Shown: positions 34,498-43,732, counted from the first letter of the stretch. The stretch: 64,000 nucleotides of DNA from Arthrobacter beigongshangensis (GCF_016820585.1 NZ_JADHDX010000003.1:62001-126000); one strand, 5' to 3'. Translations and numbers: made by a program. Notes: generated from the sequence alone by a model not told the origin.

Positions 34498-36342
34498 TTG
34501 CAATTGATCATCACTTTTATTATTTTGGGGATTAGTATTATTTTGTTTATGAGCAATCGCGTACGCGCAGATCTTGTTGCTGTGCTGGCGTTATTGGCAT
34601 TCGTTTTAACAGGAATATTAGATGCGACAGAAGCACTTGTCGGCTTCTCTAACTCTGTCGTCATTATGATTGCGGGTTTATTTATTGTTGGAGCAGGTAT
34701 TTTACGAACGGGCTTGGCTCAGATGGCGGGTAATGTCTTGTTACGTTCGTCGGGAGACAGCGAGAAGAAATTATTCATTCTGTTGCTCGTTATTGTAGCA
34801 GCTGTCGGAGCTTTCATGAGCAATACGGGGACGGTTGCGTTAATGCTGCCGATCGTCGTCAGTGTAGCGATTAGTATGAAGAGCAGTCCGTCGAAATTTT
34901 TAATTCCCCTATCATATATGGCGAGTTTTTCGGGTTTGTTGACACTGATTGCCTCACCACCGAACTTAATTGTCAGTCAACAGTTAGTGGACAATGGTTT
35001 TGAAAAGTTAGGCTTTTTTGAGATTACACCGATTGGAATTATCGGTGTCGTTGTCGGTATCATTTATTTATATGCTGTGCGAAATATTTTATTGCCTAAT
35101 GAAAAACGAAGAAATAATTCGAAGGACGAGCATCAGTTGTCGCCGAAACAGCTGGCATCTGATTATCAATTAGGCGGCAATTTATTTCGCGTAAGCGTGC
35201 CGGAGGATTCGGAAATGATTGGTAAGCGGTTGGCACAATTAAAGATTCCAGGAGCTTACCAATTATGCATTTTGACAATTGAACGTAAATCAACAGAAGG
35301 TATCAATTTGCTGCCGATGACGTATCAGGAAATGGCGGGTCCGACGAGTGTTATTCAAGCGAAGGATATATTACGGATTCAAGGTTCATGGAGCAGTATG
35401 GAAAAGTTTGTAGCGGATTTTTTACTTGTGATTGAAGAGGAAGATTCAGAAGCCGATGAGTTAGTGTCAAAGCAGTTTGGTATCGCGGAAGTGCTGTTGA
35501 CACCTCATTCCAGTTTAATTGGTGAAACGGTTCGGGGCATTAGCTTTCGAGAAAAATATAACTTGAACATTTTAGGTATTAATCGTCGGGGAGAATATGT
35601 GTTAAAAGAAATGTCGAAGGAACGTTTGCGTTTTGGTGATGCGTTACTCGTGCAAGGTTCGTGGGATGAAATTGAATTATTGGCAAGAGAAACGAGAGAT
35701 GTTGTCGTTGTTGGCCAACCGAAAGAACATGCTAGTATGGCAGCAGCAAATGGTAAAGCGCCGATTGCTGGCGGTATTATGCTGTTGATGGTGTTATTGA
35801 TGATTTTTGAAGTATTCCCGGTTGTTATTTCGGTGCTAATCGGTGCTGTATTGATGATTGTGACAGGCTGCGTGCGCAATATGGATGATGCGTATAGTAA
35901 AATTAACTGGGAAAGTATAGTGCTCATTGCGGCGATGCTACCCATGGCGACGGCTTTGGAAAAAACGGGCGGTATGGTCATGCTGTCAGAAGGCATTATT
36001 ACTATGCTCGGCGGCTTTGGTGCAATTGGTGTACTCGCGGGTATTTATTTCATCACGATGGTGTTCGGGCAATTTATTAGTAATACGGCAACGGCTGTGT
36101 TATTTGCTCCTATTGCTATGAATGCGGCAATTAGCCTAGATGCTAGCCCGTATACATTTTTAATCGCCGTGGCAGTTGCTTCGAGTATGGCATTTGCAAC
36201 ACCTGTTGCATCTCCTACTAATGCGCTTGTCATGACGGCAGGTGGCTATAAGTTTTTCGATTTCGTTAAGATCGGCGTTCCATTACAAATTGTGATGTTT
36301 ATCGTTATGATGATTGCGATTCCGATTGTATTTCCGTTTTAG
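34498..36342 (+). CDS. SLC13/DASS-type anion permease with two TrkA-C domains
   Basis: This membrane protein has two sets of hydrophobic segments around two RCK_C/TrkA-C lobes (about residues 135-220 and 225-300 of this start). The DASS-like motifs SNTGTVALMLPIV and SPPNLIVSQ lie in the first half, and SNTATAVLFAPIAMNAA and VASPTNALVM in the second. Such proteins carry sulfate or di/tricarboxylates; the ligand is not determinable. I chose TTG 34498, with GAAAGGA about 10 bases upstream, because earlier ATGs (34288, 34465) fall in the tandem repeat without ribosome sites. Confidence 0.82.
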   Translation: MQLIITFIILGISIILFMSNRVRADLVAVLALLAFVLTGILDATEALVGFSNSVVIMIAGLFIVGAGILRTGLAQMAGNVLLRSSGDSEKKLFILLLVIVAAVGAFMSNTGTVALMLPIVVSVAISMKSSPSKFLIPLSYMASFSGLLTLIASPPNLIVSQQLVDNGFEKLGFFEITPIGIIGVVVGIIYLYAVRNILLPNEKRRNNSKDEHQLSPKQLASDYQLGGNLFRVSVPEDSEMIGKRLAQLKIPGAYQLCILTIERKSTEGINLLPMTYQEMAGPTSVIQAKDILRIQGSWSSMEKFVADFLLVIEEEDSEADELVSKQFGIAEVLLTPHSSLIGETVRGISFREKYNLNILGINRRGEYVLKEMSKERLRFGDALLVQGSWDEIELLARETRDVVVVGQPKEHASMAAANGKAPIAGGIMLLMVLLMIFEVFPVVISVLIGAVLMIVTGCVRNMDDAYSKINWESIVLIAAMLPMATALEKTGGMVMLSEGIITMLGGFGAIGVLAGIYFITMVFGQFISNTATAVLFAPIAMNAAISLDASPYTFLIAVAVASSMAFATPVASPTNALVMTAGGYKFFDFVKIGVPLQIVMFIVMMIAIPIVFPF

Positions 36343-36347
36343 AGATT

Positions 36348-36400
36348 GCCTACGTGCGTGCTACTCATTTGTTAAGAGTAGTATGTACGTAGGCTTTTTT
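36348..36400 (+). terminator. Terminator after the SLC13 gene
   Basis: GCCTACGT pairs with ACGTAGGC, with an inner CTACTC/GAGTAG stem, followed by six T. Confidence 0.88.
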
Positions 36401-36520
36401 GCTGTTTGTATCATTGGATTATTCGTCAACAAATATCACTCGGCTTTGTCTATCAAATTCATCTCATCCGACATACCGTTCACTAATTGTCCACAATTAT
36501 GAGGTGGAAATTGGAAAGTG

Positions 36521-36536
36521 AGTGATTTTTATCACA
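36521..36536 (+). promoter_or_regulatory. Crp/Fnr-type operator upstream of heme-copper cluster 1
   Basis: AGTGATTTTTATCACA differs from TGTGA-N6-TCACA only at its first base. It lies 102 bases before the CuA subunit gene. A -10 at the exact class II distance is not obvious. Confidence 0.7.
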
Positions 36537-36637
36537 GTCTGGCTAGGTGGAAAATCGTTAACTAGAGGAAGTCGGGCTTAATTAGCCGTTCAGTATAGAA
36601 TGTGTTTTTTATGTGAAAATGTGAAGGAGGATTTACA

Positions 36638-37159
36638 ATGGTCCAAACAGTGGCGTGGGTAGTAAGTTTAGTGTTCATTTTAATCATTGCATTTGTTTTC
36701 GGTTTCGTTGCATTAAAGTCAACACAAAAACAAGACTATGATCCTATCGTAAAAAAATGGTACAAAATCCGTAAAGTGTATGGGACTTTTATTGTTGTTT
36801 TAATGATAGTCGTTATGGTTTATACGCTAAGAGAGTTGCCTTTTAATCAGCCTGTGTACAGCGAAGGCAATGAGCCAGTCATTGTAGATGTTGAAGCCTT
36901 TCAATTTGGCTGGGCAATCAGTGATAAAGAGTTTGATGTAGGTCAGTCTATTGAATTTCATGTGACGACTGCAGATGTAACACATGGCTTCGGTATTTAT
37001 GATGAAGAGATGAATTTAATAGCTCAAACACAAGCGATGCCGGAATATACGAATGTTGTCTACATAACGTTTGATAAGCCCGGTACTTATAAGATTCTAT
37101 GTTTGGAGTATTGCGGTTTGGCGCACCATATCATGATGGATCAAATTGTAGTGAACTAG
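36638..37159 (+). CDS. CuA-containing subunit II of heme-copper enzyme, cluster 1
   Basis: This 173-residue membrane protein accepts electrons and passes them to the catalytic subunit. Two N-terminal hydrophobic helices (about 4-26 and 48-64) precede a cupredoxin domain facing outward. CuA ligands are His116 (THGFGI), Cys155, Cys159, His163 and Met166 in CLEYCGLAHHIM, plus Glu157 by backbone. AAGGAGG precedes ATG 36638. It is the first gene of a three-gene operon under a Crp/Fnr-type operator. The partner subunit suggests nitric oxide reduction rather than oxygen reduction. Confidence 0.9.
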   Translation: MVQTVAWVVSLVFILIIAFVFGFVALKSTQKQDYDPIVKKWYKIRKVYGTFIVVLMIVVMVYTLRELPFNQPVYSEGNEPVIVDVEAFQFGWAISDKEFDVGQSIEFHVTTADVTHGFGIYDEEMNLIAQTQAMPEYTNVVYITFDKPGTYKILCLEYCGLAHHIMMDQIVVN

Positions 37160-37177
37160 AAAGGGAGTGTATTAGAA

Positions 37178-38665
37178 ATGGCTACTATTCATAAATATAT
37201 GCCGTTAAAATCAAGAGACGATAAAGTTGTGACACAAATGATTATTTCAGGTGTCGTTGTCATTGTAGGAATGATTTTTGGAGTCCTGATGTTGGCGTCT
37301 CAAGGTGGGCTTATTGAACTATCGGGGGCATCTTTTTATCAATTTTTAACGATACATGGTACAGCCATGATTGGTTCGGCGGCACTTGCGACATCTGCAA
37401 TCATGTGGTATTTCCTCAGCCATTATGTAGAGTTATCGAAGAAAATATTCAATCTTAATCTTGTGTTATTTTTAATAGGTGTTGTTATGACGATTATCGG
37501 GATATTCTCATTTGAATATGCCAGCGCATGGACATTCTTGTATCCGCTTCCAGCACTATCAGCAGGAGCTTGGGGTACGACAGGTGCTTTGCTTTATCTT
37601 GGGGGTATGCTTATTTTAGGAGTTGGCTTCCTGCTACTTTATATTGATACAGGTCGAGCAATTATTAAAAAGTATGGTAGCCTTGGAAAAGGTCTTGGCT
37701 GGGATGTTATTTCGGGAAAGAAAGCTGAAAAGGATGCACCACCTGCAACAGTTGTGGCGAGCACCATGGTAACAATCGTGAATATTTCAGCACTGACTGC
37801 TGGCGCAACGGTGCTTATTGTTAACATGATTAGTGTCGTCAATCCTGCCTTTACATTTAACCCGTTACTAGCTAAAAACTTAACATACGCATTCGGACAT
37901 ATTTTCGCCAACGCTACGATTTATATGGCAGTAATTGCAGTCTATGAAATTTTGGCCCGTTATACAAATAGACCTTGGAAGGCGAATAAACCATTTTTAA
38001 TCGCGTGGACAATGTCAACGGTATTTACAATGATTGTTTACCCTCACCATCTTCTTATGGACGGTGTAATGCCGAAATGGATATTAATTCTTGGGCAAAT
38101 CTTATCGTATGCGAATGGTTTACCAGTACTAATCATTACAGCTTATGGTGCTTTGATGATTGTTTATAAATCAGGCATCAAGTGGGATATGGGTTCATCT
38201 TTAATCTTTTTATCAATGTTTGGCTGGACGGCTGGTGTTGTTCCAGCACTTGTTGACTCAGCAATTGTCGTCAATCATGTCATGCACAATACGAAATGGG
38301 TTCCTGGACATTTCCATATGTATATGGGACTTGGCGTAATCGCGATGATGTTTGGTTTCATGTATTTCTTAGCCAAAAATGATAGTCAACTGAAAACAAA
38401 TGGCTTGGATAAGTTTGCATTCGTCCTCTATGCATTGTCGATGTTTGGCGTTTGTGTATCATTCCTCGTTTCAGGAGCTATTAGTACACCAAGACGCTTC
38501 GCGACACATATTCCTGAATGGATGGGACCAGCACAGGTCGGAGCAGTTACAGGCGTATTTGTTGTCATTGGTATTTTGATATTTGTCATTCATTTTGTTC
38601 GCTATATTGTCGGAAGAAATAAAACATCGGTTAGTAGTGTAGCACAGCAAACAGAAGTTATCTAA
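37178..38665 (+). CDS. Catalytic subunit I of a B-family heme-copper enzyme, probable CuA-type nitric oxide reductase, cluster 1
   Basis: The 495-residue membrane protein has about 12-13 helices. Low-spin heme ligands are His60 (TIHG) and His380, the high-spin heme ligand is His378 (PGHFHMYMG), and CuB ligands are His241 (AFGHIFAN), His290 and His291 (YPHHLLMD). At His241+4, where oxygen-reducing B-family oxidases carry the crosslinked Tyr, this protein has Asn245. That loss, the CuA partner, the Fnr-type operator and the nirK elsewhere favour NO reductase (sNOR-like). It is only distantly similar to the cluster 2 subunit I and could form a separate subgroup. Automated tools may call it cytochrome c oxidase. 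Confidence 0.85.
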   Translation: MATIHKYMPLKSRDDKVVTQMIISGVVVIVGMIFGVLMLASQGGLIELSGASFYQFLTIHGTAMIGSAALATSAIMWYFLSHYVELSKKIFNLNLVLFLIGVVMTIIGIFSFEYASAWTFLYPLPALSAGAWGTTGALLYLGGMLILGVGFLLLYIDTGRAIIKKYGSLGKGLGWDVISGKKAEKDAPPATVVASTMVTIVNISALTAGATVLIVNMISVVNPAFTFNPLLAKNLTYAFGHIFANATIYMAVIAVYEILARYTNRPWKANKPFLIAWTMSTVFTMIVYPHHLLMDGVMPKWILILGQILSYANGLPVLIITAYGALMIVYKSGIKWDMGSSLIFLSMFGWTAGVVPALVDSAIVVNHVMHNTKWVPGHFHMYMGLGVIAMMFGFMYFLAKNDSQLKTNGLDKFAFVLYALSMFGVCVSFLVSGAISTPRRFATHIPEWMGPAQVGAVTGVFVVIGILIFVIHFVRYIVGRNKTSVSSVAQQTEVI

Positions 38666-38700
38666 ATGGAAATTAAAGAAACGAAGTGGGGGATAAAGTG

Positions 38701-39258
38701 ATGAAACAAACAATCGGCGGCATTGTTTTGTATATACTATTACTGATTCCCCCTATCGTTTCTATCCTGGAATCTATTATGATTTTGCATATGCTCGTTC
38801 AAATACCTTTACTAATCATTACAGGCTGGTTAGTCGGTCAGTTTGTGGTGGACAAGTACCGTTCCTTTTTTACAAAGTGGAATGATGACGGTGTGCCAGG
38901 TGTTTTAATCTTCGTCTTTATTACAATGTATTGGATGCTTCCAAGAGCGATGGATGAAGCATTAGGAATTTGGTATATCGAGCTGTTTAAATTTGTGAGC
39001 CTACCCTTGGCGGGATTAGTTTTCCATGATAGCTGGAGAAAGCTACAAATACCCGGGAAAAGTTTTATCTTTTTGAATTATATTTCGATGTTTGGCTTAA
39101 TGGGCTGGTTGTATGTAGATTCTCCGATTCAATTATGTAATAACTACTTGGCGTTGGAGCAAAAAATACTAGGATGGGGTTTTTTATTCATCACTGCAGG
39201 AATGATTATTTACATTGTTCAACTAACCTTTATGGATCATTCAGAAGAAGTCGTCTAA
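38701..39258 (+). CDS. Membrane protein of unknown function, cluster 1 accessory
   Basis: The 185-residue protein has about five hydrophobic segments and no recognised catalytic motif. Its N-terminus (GIVLYILLLIPPIVSILESI, then MILHMLVQIPLL) is clearly paralogous to the protein starting at 63839 in cluster 2. A distant resemblance to CtaG-type copper-assembly proteins (HMxxQxPLL pattern) is possible but unproven. ATG 38701 follows GTGGGGG. It is last in the operon and ends before a terminator. Role as assembly factor or extra subunit is inferred from position in both clusters. Confidence 0.8.
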   Translation: MKQTIGGIVLYILLLIPPIVSILESIMILHMLVQIPLLIITGWLVGQFVVDKYRSFFTKWNDDGVPGVLIFVFITMYWMLPRAMDEALGIWYIELFKFVSLPLAGLVFHDSWRKLQIPGKSFIFLNYISMFGLMGWLYVDSPIQLCNNYLALEQKILGWGFLFITAGMIIYIVQLTFMDHSEEVV

Positions 39259-39264
39259 CAAATG

Positions 39265-39309
39265 TATTCCTTCCATGCGCTAGAAAAGCGAGGGGAAGGA
39301 ATATTTTTG
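39265..39309 (+). terminator. Terminator of cluster 1
   Basis: ATTCCTTCC pairs with GGAAGGAAT, followed by TTTTTG. Confidence 0.85.
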
Positions 39310-39359
39310 TTTCCTTGGTCCCAGATACGGTAGGTTTACTAGATAGTTAATCTGCCATG

Positions 39360-39478
39360 GCTGTTGACTACCCATTTACTTGAATAAATCGTAGGTAGGC
39401 AAAGGCTCGAAAGTTACCTTTTTCACTAGATCATTTTCGGTTCGCTTTCGGCGAACTATTCAAGACGATTTGTACGGA
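39360..39478 (-). repeat. Left arm of a ~110-bp inverted repeat around a chemotaxis receptor gene
   Basis: Reverse-complemented, this segment aligns with 41950-42067 at roughly three-quarters identity. Shared blocks are GCGAACCG, TAGTGAAAAA, AGCCTTT, CGATTTAT, CAAGTAAATGG and TCAACAG. No open frame of useful length is seen. Confidence 0.75.
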
Positions 39479-39638
39479 CCATTAAATAGGGCTTTTTCCG
39501 TGTTTTTATTATACTTTTTTGATAATTCGGGTAAATTTTAATCATTAGTTTTTTAAAATGCAACCTTGGTGATATAGTTGTAAGTAATTAGTTCTATTTA
39601 ATGTAGTTAAGAATATTATGAGATGGAGTGAATTTCAA

Positions 39639-41321
39639 ATGAAATTATTTGGAAAAATGCTACTTGCATTTGGTAGTGTTATTGTAGTGTTTGTTTCATT
39701 AAATATCTATAACTTAGTTCAAATAAAACAATTAAATGAAAATAGTGAAACGATGTACACGAATGGAATGGTTCCTTCTACATATCTTATTAAAATTGGT
39801 AAGGATGCAGAAAATATACGTACTCAAATGGTAACAACTCTAGCATTTAAAGATACTAACATGCTGGAAAGAGCAGTGACTAATTTGGAAAAAATGAAGA
39901 CATGGATTCAGAAGTATGAAGAAACCAATATGAATTCGGAAGAATTGGAAGCGTTTGAAGGATTTAATCGTAATTGGTTGTTATTTGATGAACGCGCTTA
40001 CAAAAATATTCAACTAATGAGAGATGGCAACTGGATAGAGGCTGAACAAGGCATTAAAGAAGAAAAAATTATTTTTGATGAGTCTATGAGGTATTTCAAT
40101 GAATTAGTAGTGCTGAATGAGCAACTTGCGGAGAAAATAAAGGAAGAGAATCAGCAAGTGTATGCGAGCACTCTTCTTTTGAGTGGTATTTTAATTGCGG
40201 TGAGTATTATCATCGCAGTGCTCATTACTTATCTTTTCAGCAAATCAATTATTCGACGATTAACAGCTGTTGTTGACCGGATGAGGGAATTTGAAGATGG
40301 TGATTTGCGTAGTGAGCCACTTGTGAGCACTGGGCAAGATGAAATTACAACACTTTCTGTTGGATTAAATAATATGCACAAGACACTTCGTGAAGTTGTA
40401 GACGGTGCTCAAAATTCTGGTGAGCAAGTGTCAGCTAGCTCTGAGGAATTATCCGCTAGTGCCCAGCAAAGTATGGCAGCAGCTGAATCAGTAGCCAATC
40501 TCTCGCAGCAATCAGCAGATGGCGCAGAAGATCAGCTCCGCAGTGTCAATGAAATATCACTCTCTATTGAAGAGATGATGTCGAATATACAGGGCATTTC
40601 TAAGAGCAGTGAGCAGATGAATGTCCAATCGCAAGGTGCATTTGATAAAACACAAGTTGGCGCAACTGCGGTTATGTCAGTAACCAGCCAAATGCTTTCC
40701 ATCGCCGATGCTGTAAAATTAACGGCAGATTCAGTGCATAACTTAGATGAAAAATCAAAAGAGATTGGTAACATTGTTCAGATGATTACGGGTATTGCTG
40801 ACCAAACCAATTTGCTAGCATTGAATGCGGCTATTGAAGCAGCACGTGCAGGAGAAGCGGGTAAGGGGTTTGCCGTTGTAGCAGATGAAGTTCGTAAACT
40901 GGCAGAAGAATCGCGTGTTTCAGCAGAACAAATTTATACTATGGTCAATGAAATTCAACATGAAATTCAACAGGTAACCATTTCTATGCAACAAGGGACA
41001 GAGCGAGTTCAAGACGGGCTTGTTAAAACTGAAGAGGTTAGTCAACTATTTGAAGAAATTGAAACGATGGTTGGGCAAGTGACAGGGAATGCAACAGAAG
41101 TAAATCGTTCCGTAGAGGTAATATCGTCCATTAGCGAAGCGATTTCTAGTGCTGCAGTCAATGTACATGGAGTTGCTGAATCTAGTGTATTGGCGTCACA
41201 GGAAAACAGTGCAGCCTCAGAGGAGCAACTGGCGACGATAGAAGAGATTTCAGCTGCCAGTGAATCTCTTGCACATCTAGCGGAGGATTTGCAAAGAATT
41301 ATTCAGCAATTTAAGTTGTAA
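39639..41321 (+). CDS. Methyl-accepting chemotaxis protein with 4-helix-bundle sensor
   Basis: The 560-residue receptor has an N-terminal membrane helix, an outer four-helix-bundle sensor domain (about residues 30-175), a second membrane helix near 180-205, HAMP (about 205-260), and the cytoplasmic signalling domain with hairpin tip [20 protein letters not shown] near 390. It relays a ligand signal to CheA/CheW. ATG 39639 follows GGAGTG by about 10 bases. The ligand is unknown. The gene is flanked by an inverted repeat pair, which is unusual. Confidence 0.93.
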   Translation: MKLFGKMLLAFGSVIVVFVSLNIYNLVQIKQLNENSETMYTNGMVPSTYLIKIGKDAENIRTQMVTTLAFKDTNMLERAVTNLEKMKTWIQKYEETNMNSEELEAFEGFNRNWLLFDERAYKNIQLMRDGNWIEAEQGIKEEKIIFDESMRYFNELVVLNEQLAEKIKEENQQVYASTLLLSGILIAVSIIIAVLITYLFSKSIIRRLTAVVDRMREFEDGDLRSEPLVSTGQDEITTLSVGLNNMHKTLREVVDGAQNSGEQVSASSEELSASAQQSMAAAESVANLSQQSADGAEDQLRSVNEISLSIEEMMSNIQGISKSSEQMNVQSQGAFDKTQVGATAVMSVTSQMLSIADAVKLTADSVHNLDEKSKEIGNIVQMITGIADQTNLLALNAAIEAARAGEAGKGFAVVADEVRKLAEESRVSAEQIYTMVNEIQHEIQQVTISMQQGTERVQDGLVKTEEVSQLFEEIETMVGQVTGNATEVNRSVEVISSISEAISSAAVNVHGVAESSVLASQENSAASEEQLATIEEISAASESLAHLAEDLQRIIQQFKL

Positions 41322-41457
41322 ATAGCTAAAAGACTATAAAGGTCATGCCTGTTGATTAACCAAAAAATAACTTAATCAAACACTAGGTACTTTGTGTAAA
41401 GTTTTCTTTTGTTTCGCTCTGGATTGAACGATTTCTATACAATAGCCGTGATAGTTT

Positions 41458-41494
41458 ATGTATAGGGATGCGACGAAGTCGCATCCCTATACAT
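41458..41494. repeat. Perfect 37-base hairpin A
   Basis: ATGTATAGGGATGCGAC pairs perfectly with GTCGCATCCCTATACAT around loop GAA. The same architecture recurs at 41877. Confidence 0.85.
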
Positions 41495-41876
41495 TCTGTT
41501 CGGTAATCGTATGGTGGTCGTTCATTCGTCACTCTACAAAAACGCAGATACACAAAGTGCTAATGCTTTTGGGGACGAGGAAATAGAGGGCTTCTTAACT
41601 GGAGAGGGCCGCCAAAGATACAATTTTGGCGGCTGAAGCTTCTACCATGGTCTTTTCCACTGTTATTTTAGGTAGTGTCACTTTCTGATAAAACTTGCTA
41701 AAAAGTAAAGTGAGAATACCTTGTTCAACGTGTAAGAGTGCCCGAAATTTCATCTTCGGGCACTTACAGCCTCTATAGAAAGTCATCTATTCTTATCTCC
41801 CCATACAACTGCATTTTTTACTTAAACATTGTAGGTACGCGACAGGCAACTATTAACAACAAAATGACCGAAAATA

Positions 41877-41913
41877 ATGTATCTAGAAATGACTTCGTCA
41901 TTTCTAGATACAT
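41877..41913. repeat. Perfect 37-base hairpin B
   Basis: ATGTATCTAGAAATGAC pairs perfectly with GTCATTTCTAGATACAT around loop TTC. It shares with hairpin A the outer ATGTAT, the inner GAC and the 17+3+17 geometry, but the middle differs. It is followed by AACCTCCGCGG, similar to the core of the structured repeat family. Confidence 0.85.
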
Positions 41914-41949
41914 TAACCTCCGCGGGGGAGGAATGAACTGCAATTCCTC

Positions 41950-42067
41950 CTTGGTAATGATGTCGAGAATAGTTAGCCGAGAGCGAACCGGAAACGACTT
42001 AGTGAAAAAAGTGGTTTTCAAGCCTTTATTTACTTTCGATTTATGCAAGTAAATGGTTAATCAACAG
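41950..42067 (+). repeat. Right arm of the ~110-bp inverted repeat
   Basis: Pairs with 39360-39478 in opposite orientation. It ends GGTTAATCAACAG; the outer end of the left arm is the matching CTGTTGACTACC. Confidence 0.75.
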
Positions 42068-42075
42068 ACGTGATA

Positions 42076-42134
42076 AAACGTCTATATATCTAAGTCTCTT
42101 AAACGAGCTAGGATATGTAGACGTTTATTTGTTT
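42076..42134 (+). terminator. Terminator-like hairpin before nhaC
   Basis: AAACGTCTA pairs with TAGACGTTT around a 33-base loop, followed by ATTTGTTTG. Confidence 0.5.
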
Positions 42135-42158
42135 GTTGCTGATAGTAAATACTAAATC

Positions 42159-42172
42159 TGAAAACGCTTACA
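42159..42172 (+). promoter_or_regulatory. Perfect cre-like site upstream of nhaC
   Basis: TGAAAACGCTTACA matches all fixed positions of TGWNANCGNTNWCA, 113 bases before the nhaC start. Confidence 0.6.
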
Positions 42173-42284
42173 GAAAAAGTGGAAATGATATTGACTTTGA
42201 ATGTGCAAACGTATATTATGCTAATAACGACTATATAGCGACACTCTGCAATAGTATTTCTATTCAGACTTGGGGGGGATATAA

Positions 42285-43727
42285 ATGGAACAACAACAAG
42301 AGAAGAAAATTGGTTTTTTAATGGCTTTATTGCCGTTAGCTGTGATGATTTTCGTCATGATTTTTACAGTTGTTAAATTAGAGCAAGGACCACACATCCC
42401 ATTGATTATTGGGACTTCAACTGCGGCATTAGTCGCTTGGAAATCGGGTTATACGTGGAAAGATATTGAGGAGATGATGTATAAGGGGATTCGGTTGGCG
42501 CTTCCAGCAGTCGTTATTATCATTTTGGTTGGTTTAACGATTGGCGCTTGGATGGGTGGCGGAATTGTTGCAACGATGATTTATTATGGCTTACAAATTA
42601 TTACGCCAGCTTGGTTCCTTGTGACCATTTGTATCATTTGCTCCATTGTTTCGTTAGCGATTGGTAGTTCATGGTCGACGATGGGAACGATTGGTGTTGC
42701 AGGGATGGGTATTGGTTTAAGTATGGGTATTCCAGCAGGCATGATTGCAGGAGCAATTATTTCTGGTGCCTACTTTGGCGACAAAATGTCACCGCTTTCA
42801 GATACAACGAACTTAGCAGCGGGATTGACGGGGACGGATTTATTTGATCATATTAAGCATATGTTATACACGACGATTCCAGGGTTAACGATTGCGCTGG
42901 TGGCATATGGCTATTTAGGCAATAAGTTTGCAACCAATCAAATTGAAGCAGTTGAAATTGCTCAAACAGCAAAAGTATTACAGGAAAGCTTTCTCATTAC
43001 ACCATGGTTATTACTTGTACCACTTGCGGTAATCATGATGGTCGCTTTTAAAGTGCCAGCGATTCCTGCTTTGGTTATTGGAATTGTGCTTGGCTTCTTG
43101 TCACAAATTTTCATACAAGGCGGTTCGTTAATTGGGGGGCTTGAGGCATTACAAAGTGGATTTACTATTGCAACAGGTAACGAGATGGTGGATGCTCTCT
43201 TTAATGGCGGTGGACTGGATTCCATGATGTATACGGTTTCCATGACAATTGTTGCGATGACTTTTGGAGGGATTTTAGAATTCTCAGGGATGCTGAGAGC
43301 GATTATGAACCAGTTACTAAAAGTTGTTAAAACGACAGGTTCATTGGTTGCGTCGACGATTGCAGCTTGCTTTATGACCAATGCATCTTGTTCAGAGCAG
43401 TATATTTCAATAGTAGTACCTTCTCGGATGTTTAGTAAGGCGTACAAGGATATGGGATTGCATTCGAAGAACTTATCGCGTGCATTAGAAGATGGAGGAA
43501 CATTAACGTCTGTTTTCATCCCATGGAATACATGTGGTGTGTTTATTTTGGGGACACTTGGCGTTGGGGTCGTTGAATATGGTCCATATGCAATTTTAAA
43601 CTTGGTCATTCCGTTTATTTCAATTTTGTACGCGGTTACAGGATTTTCAATTGTGAAGCTAACAGAGCAGGAAAAGCTGGCACATGCTAAAGAAGAGTTA
43701 AAGAAAGAAGAGTTAAGTGTAGGGTAA
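42285..43727 (+). CDS. nhaC: NhaC family Na+/H+ antiporter
   Basis: NhaC antiporters expel Na+ in exchange for protons. The 480-residue protein has about 11-12 membrane segments and the family's conserved GDKMSPLSDTTNLAAG near 165-180, with later GTLTSVFIPWNTCGVF near 405. GGGGGGGAT lies before ATG 42285. It is a single gene ended by a terminator. Some NhaC proteins exchange malate and lactate (MleN), so ion specificity is not certain; the cre-like site makes a carbon-linked substrate worth considering. Confidence 0.9.
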   Translation: MEQQQEKKIGFLMALLPLAVMIFVMIFTVVKLEQGPHIPLIIGTSTAALVAWKSGYTWKDIEEMMYKGIRLALPAVVIIILVGLTIGAWMGGGIVATMIYYGLQIITPAWFLVTICIICSIVSLAIGSSWSTMGTIGVAGMGIGLSMGIPAGMIAGAIISGAYFGDKMSPLSDTTNLAAGLTGTDLFDHIKHMLYTTIPGLTIALVAYGYLGNKFATNQIEAVEIAQTAKVLQESFLITPWLLLVPLAVIMMVAFKVPAIPALVIGIVLGFLSQIFIQGGSLIGGLEALQSGFTIATGNEMVDALFNGGGLDSMMYTVSMTIVAMTFGGILEFSGMLRAIMNQLLKVVKTTGSLVASTIAACFMTNASCSEQYISIVVPSRMFSKAYKDMGLHSKNLSRALEDGGTLTSVFIPWNTCGVFILGTLGVGVVEYGPYAILNLVIPFISILYAVTGFSIVKLTEQEKLAHAKEELKKEELSVG

Positions 43728-43732
43728 TAAAA

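Larger units (their letters stand above)
41322..42158. other. Gene-free region rich in perfect hairpins
   Basis: Besides the repeat arm and two 37-base hairpins listed separately, this stretch has stems GCCGCCAAA/TTTTGGCGGC near 41609-41633, GTGCCCGAA/TTCGGGCAC near 41738-41763 and AGGAATGAACTGCAATTCCT near 41929. GTTGATTAACCA at 41350 mirrors TGGTTAATCAAC at 42055. A 63-codon minus-strand frame at 41595-41786 has no recognisable product. It may be a decayed mobile element. Confidence 0.5.

Noticed and set aside
41595-41786. 63-codon minus-strand open frame as a transposase fragment
   Set aside because: No recognisable transposase motif; it lies in a hairpin-rich non-coding stretch.
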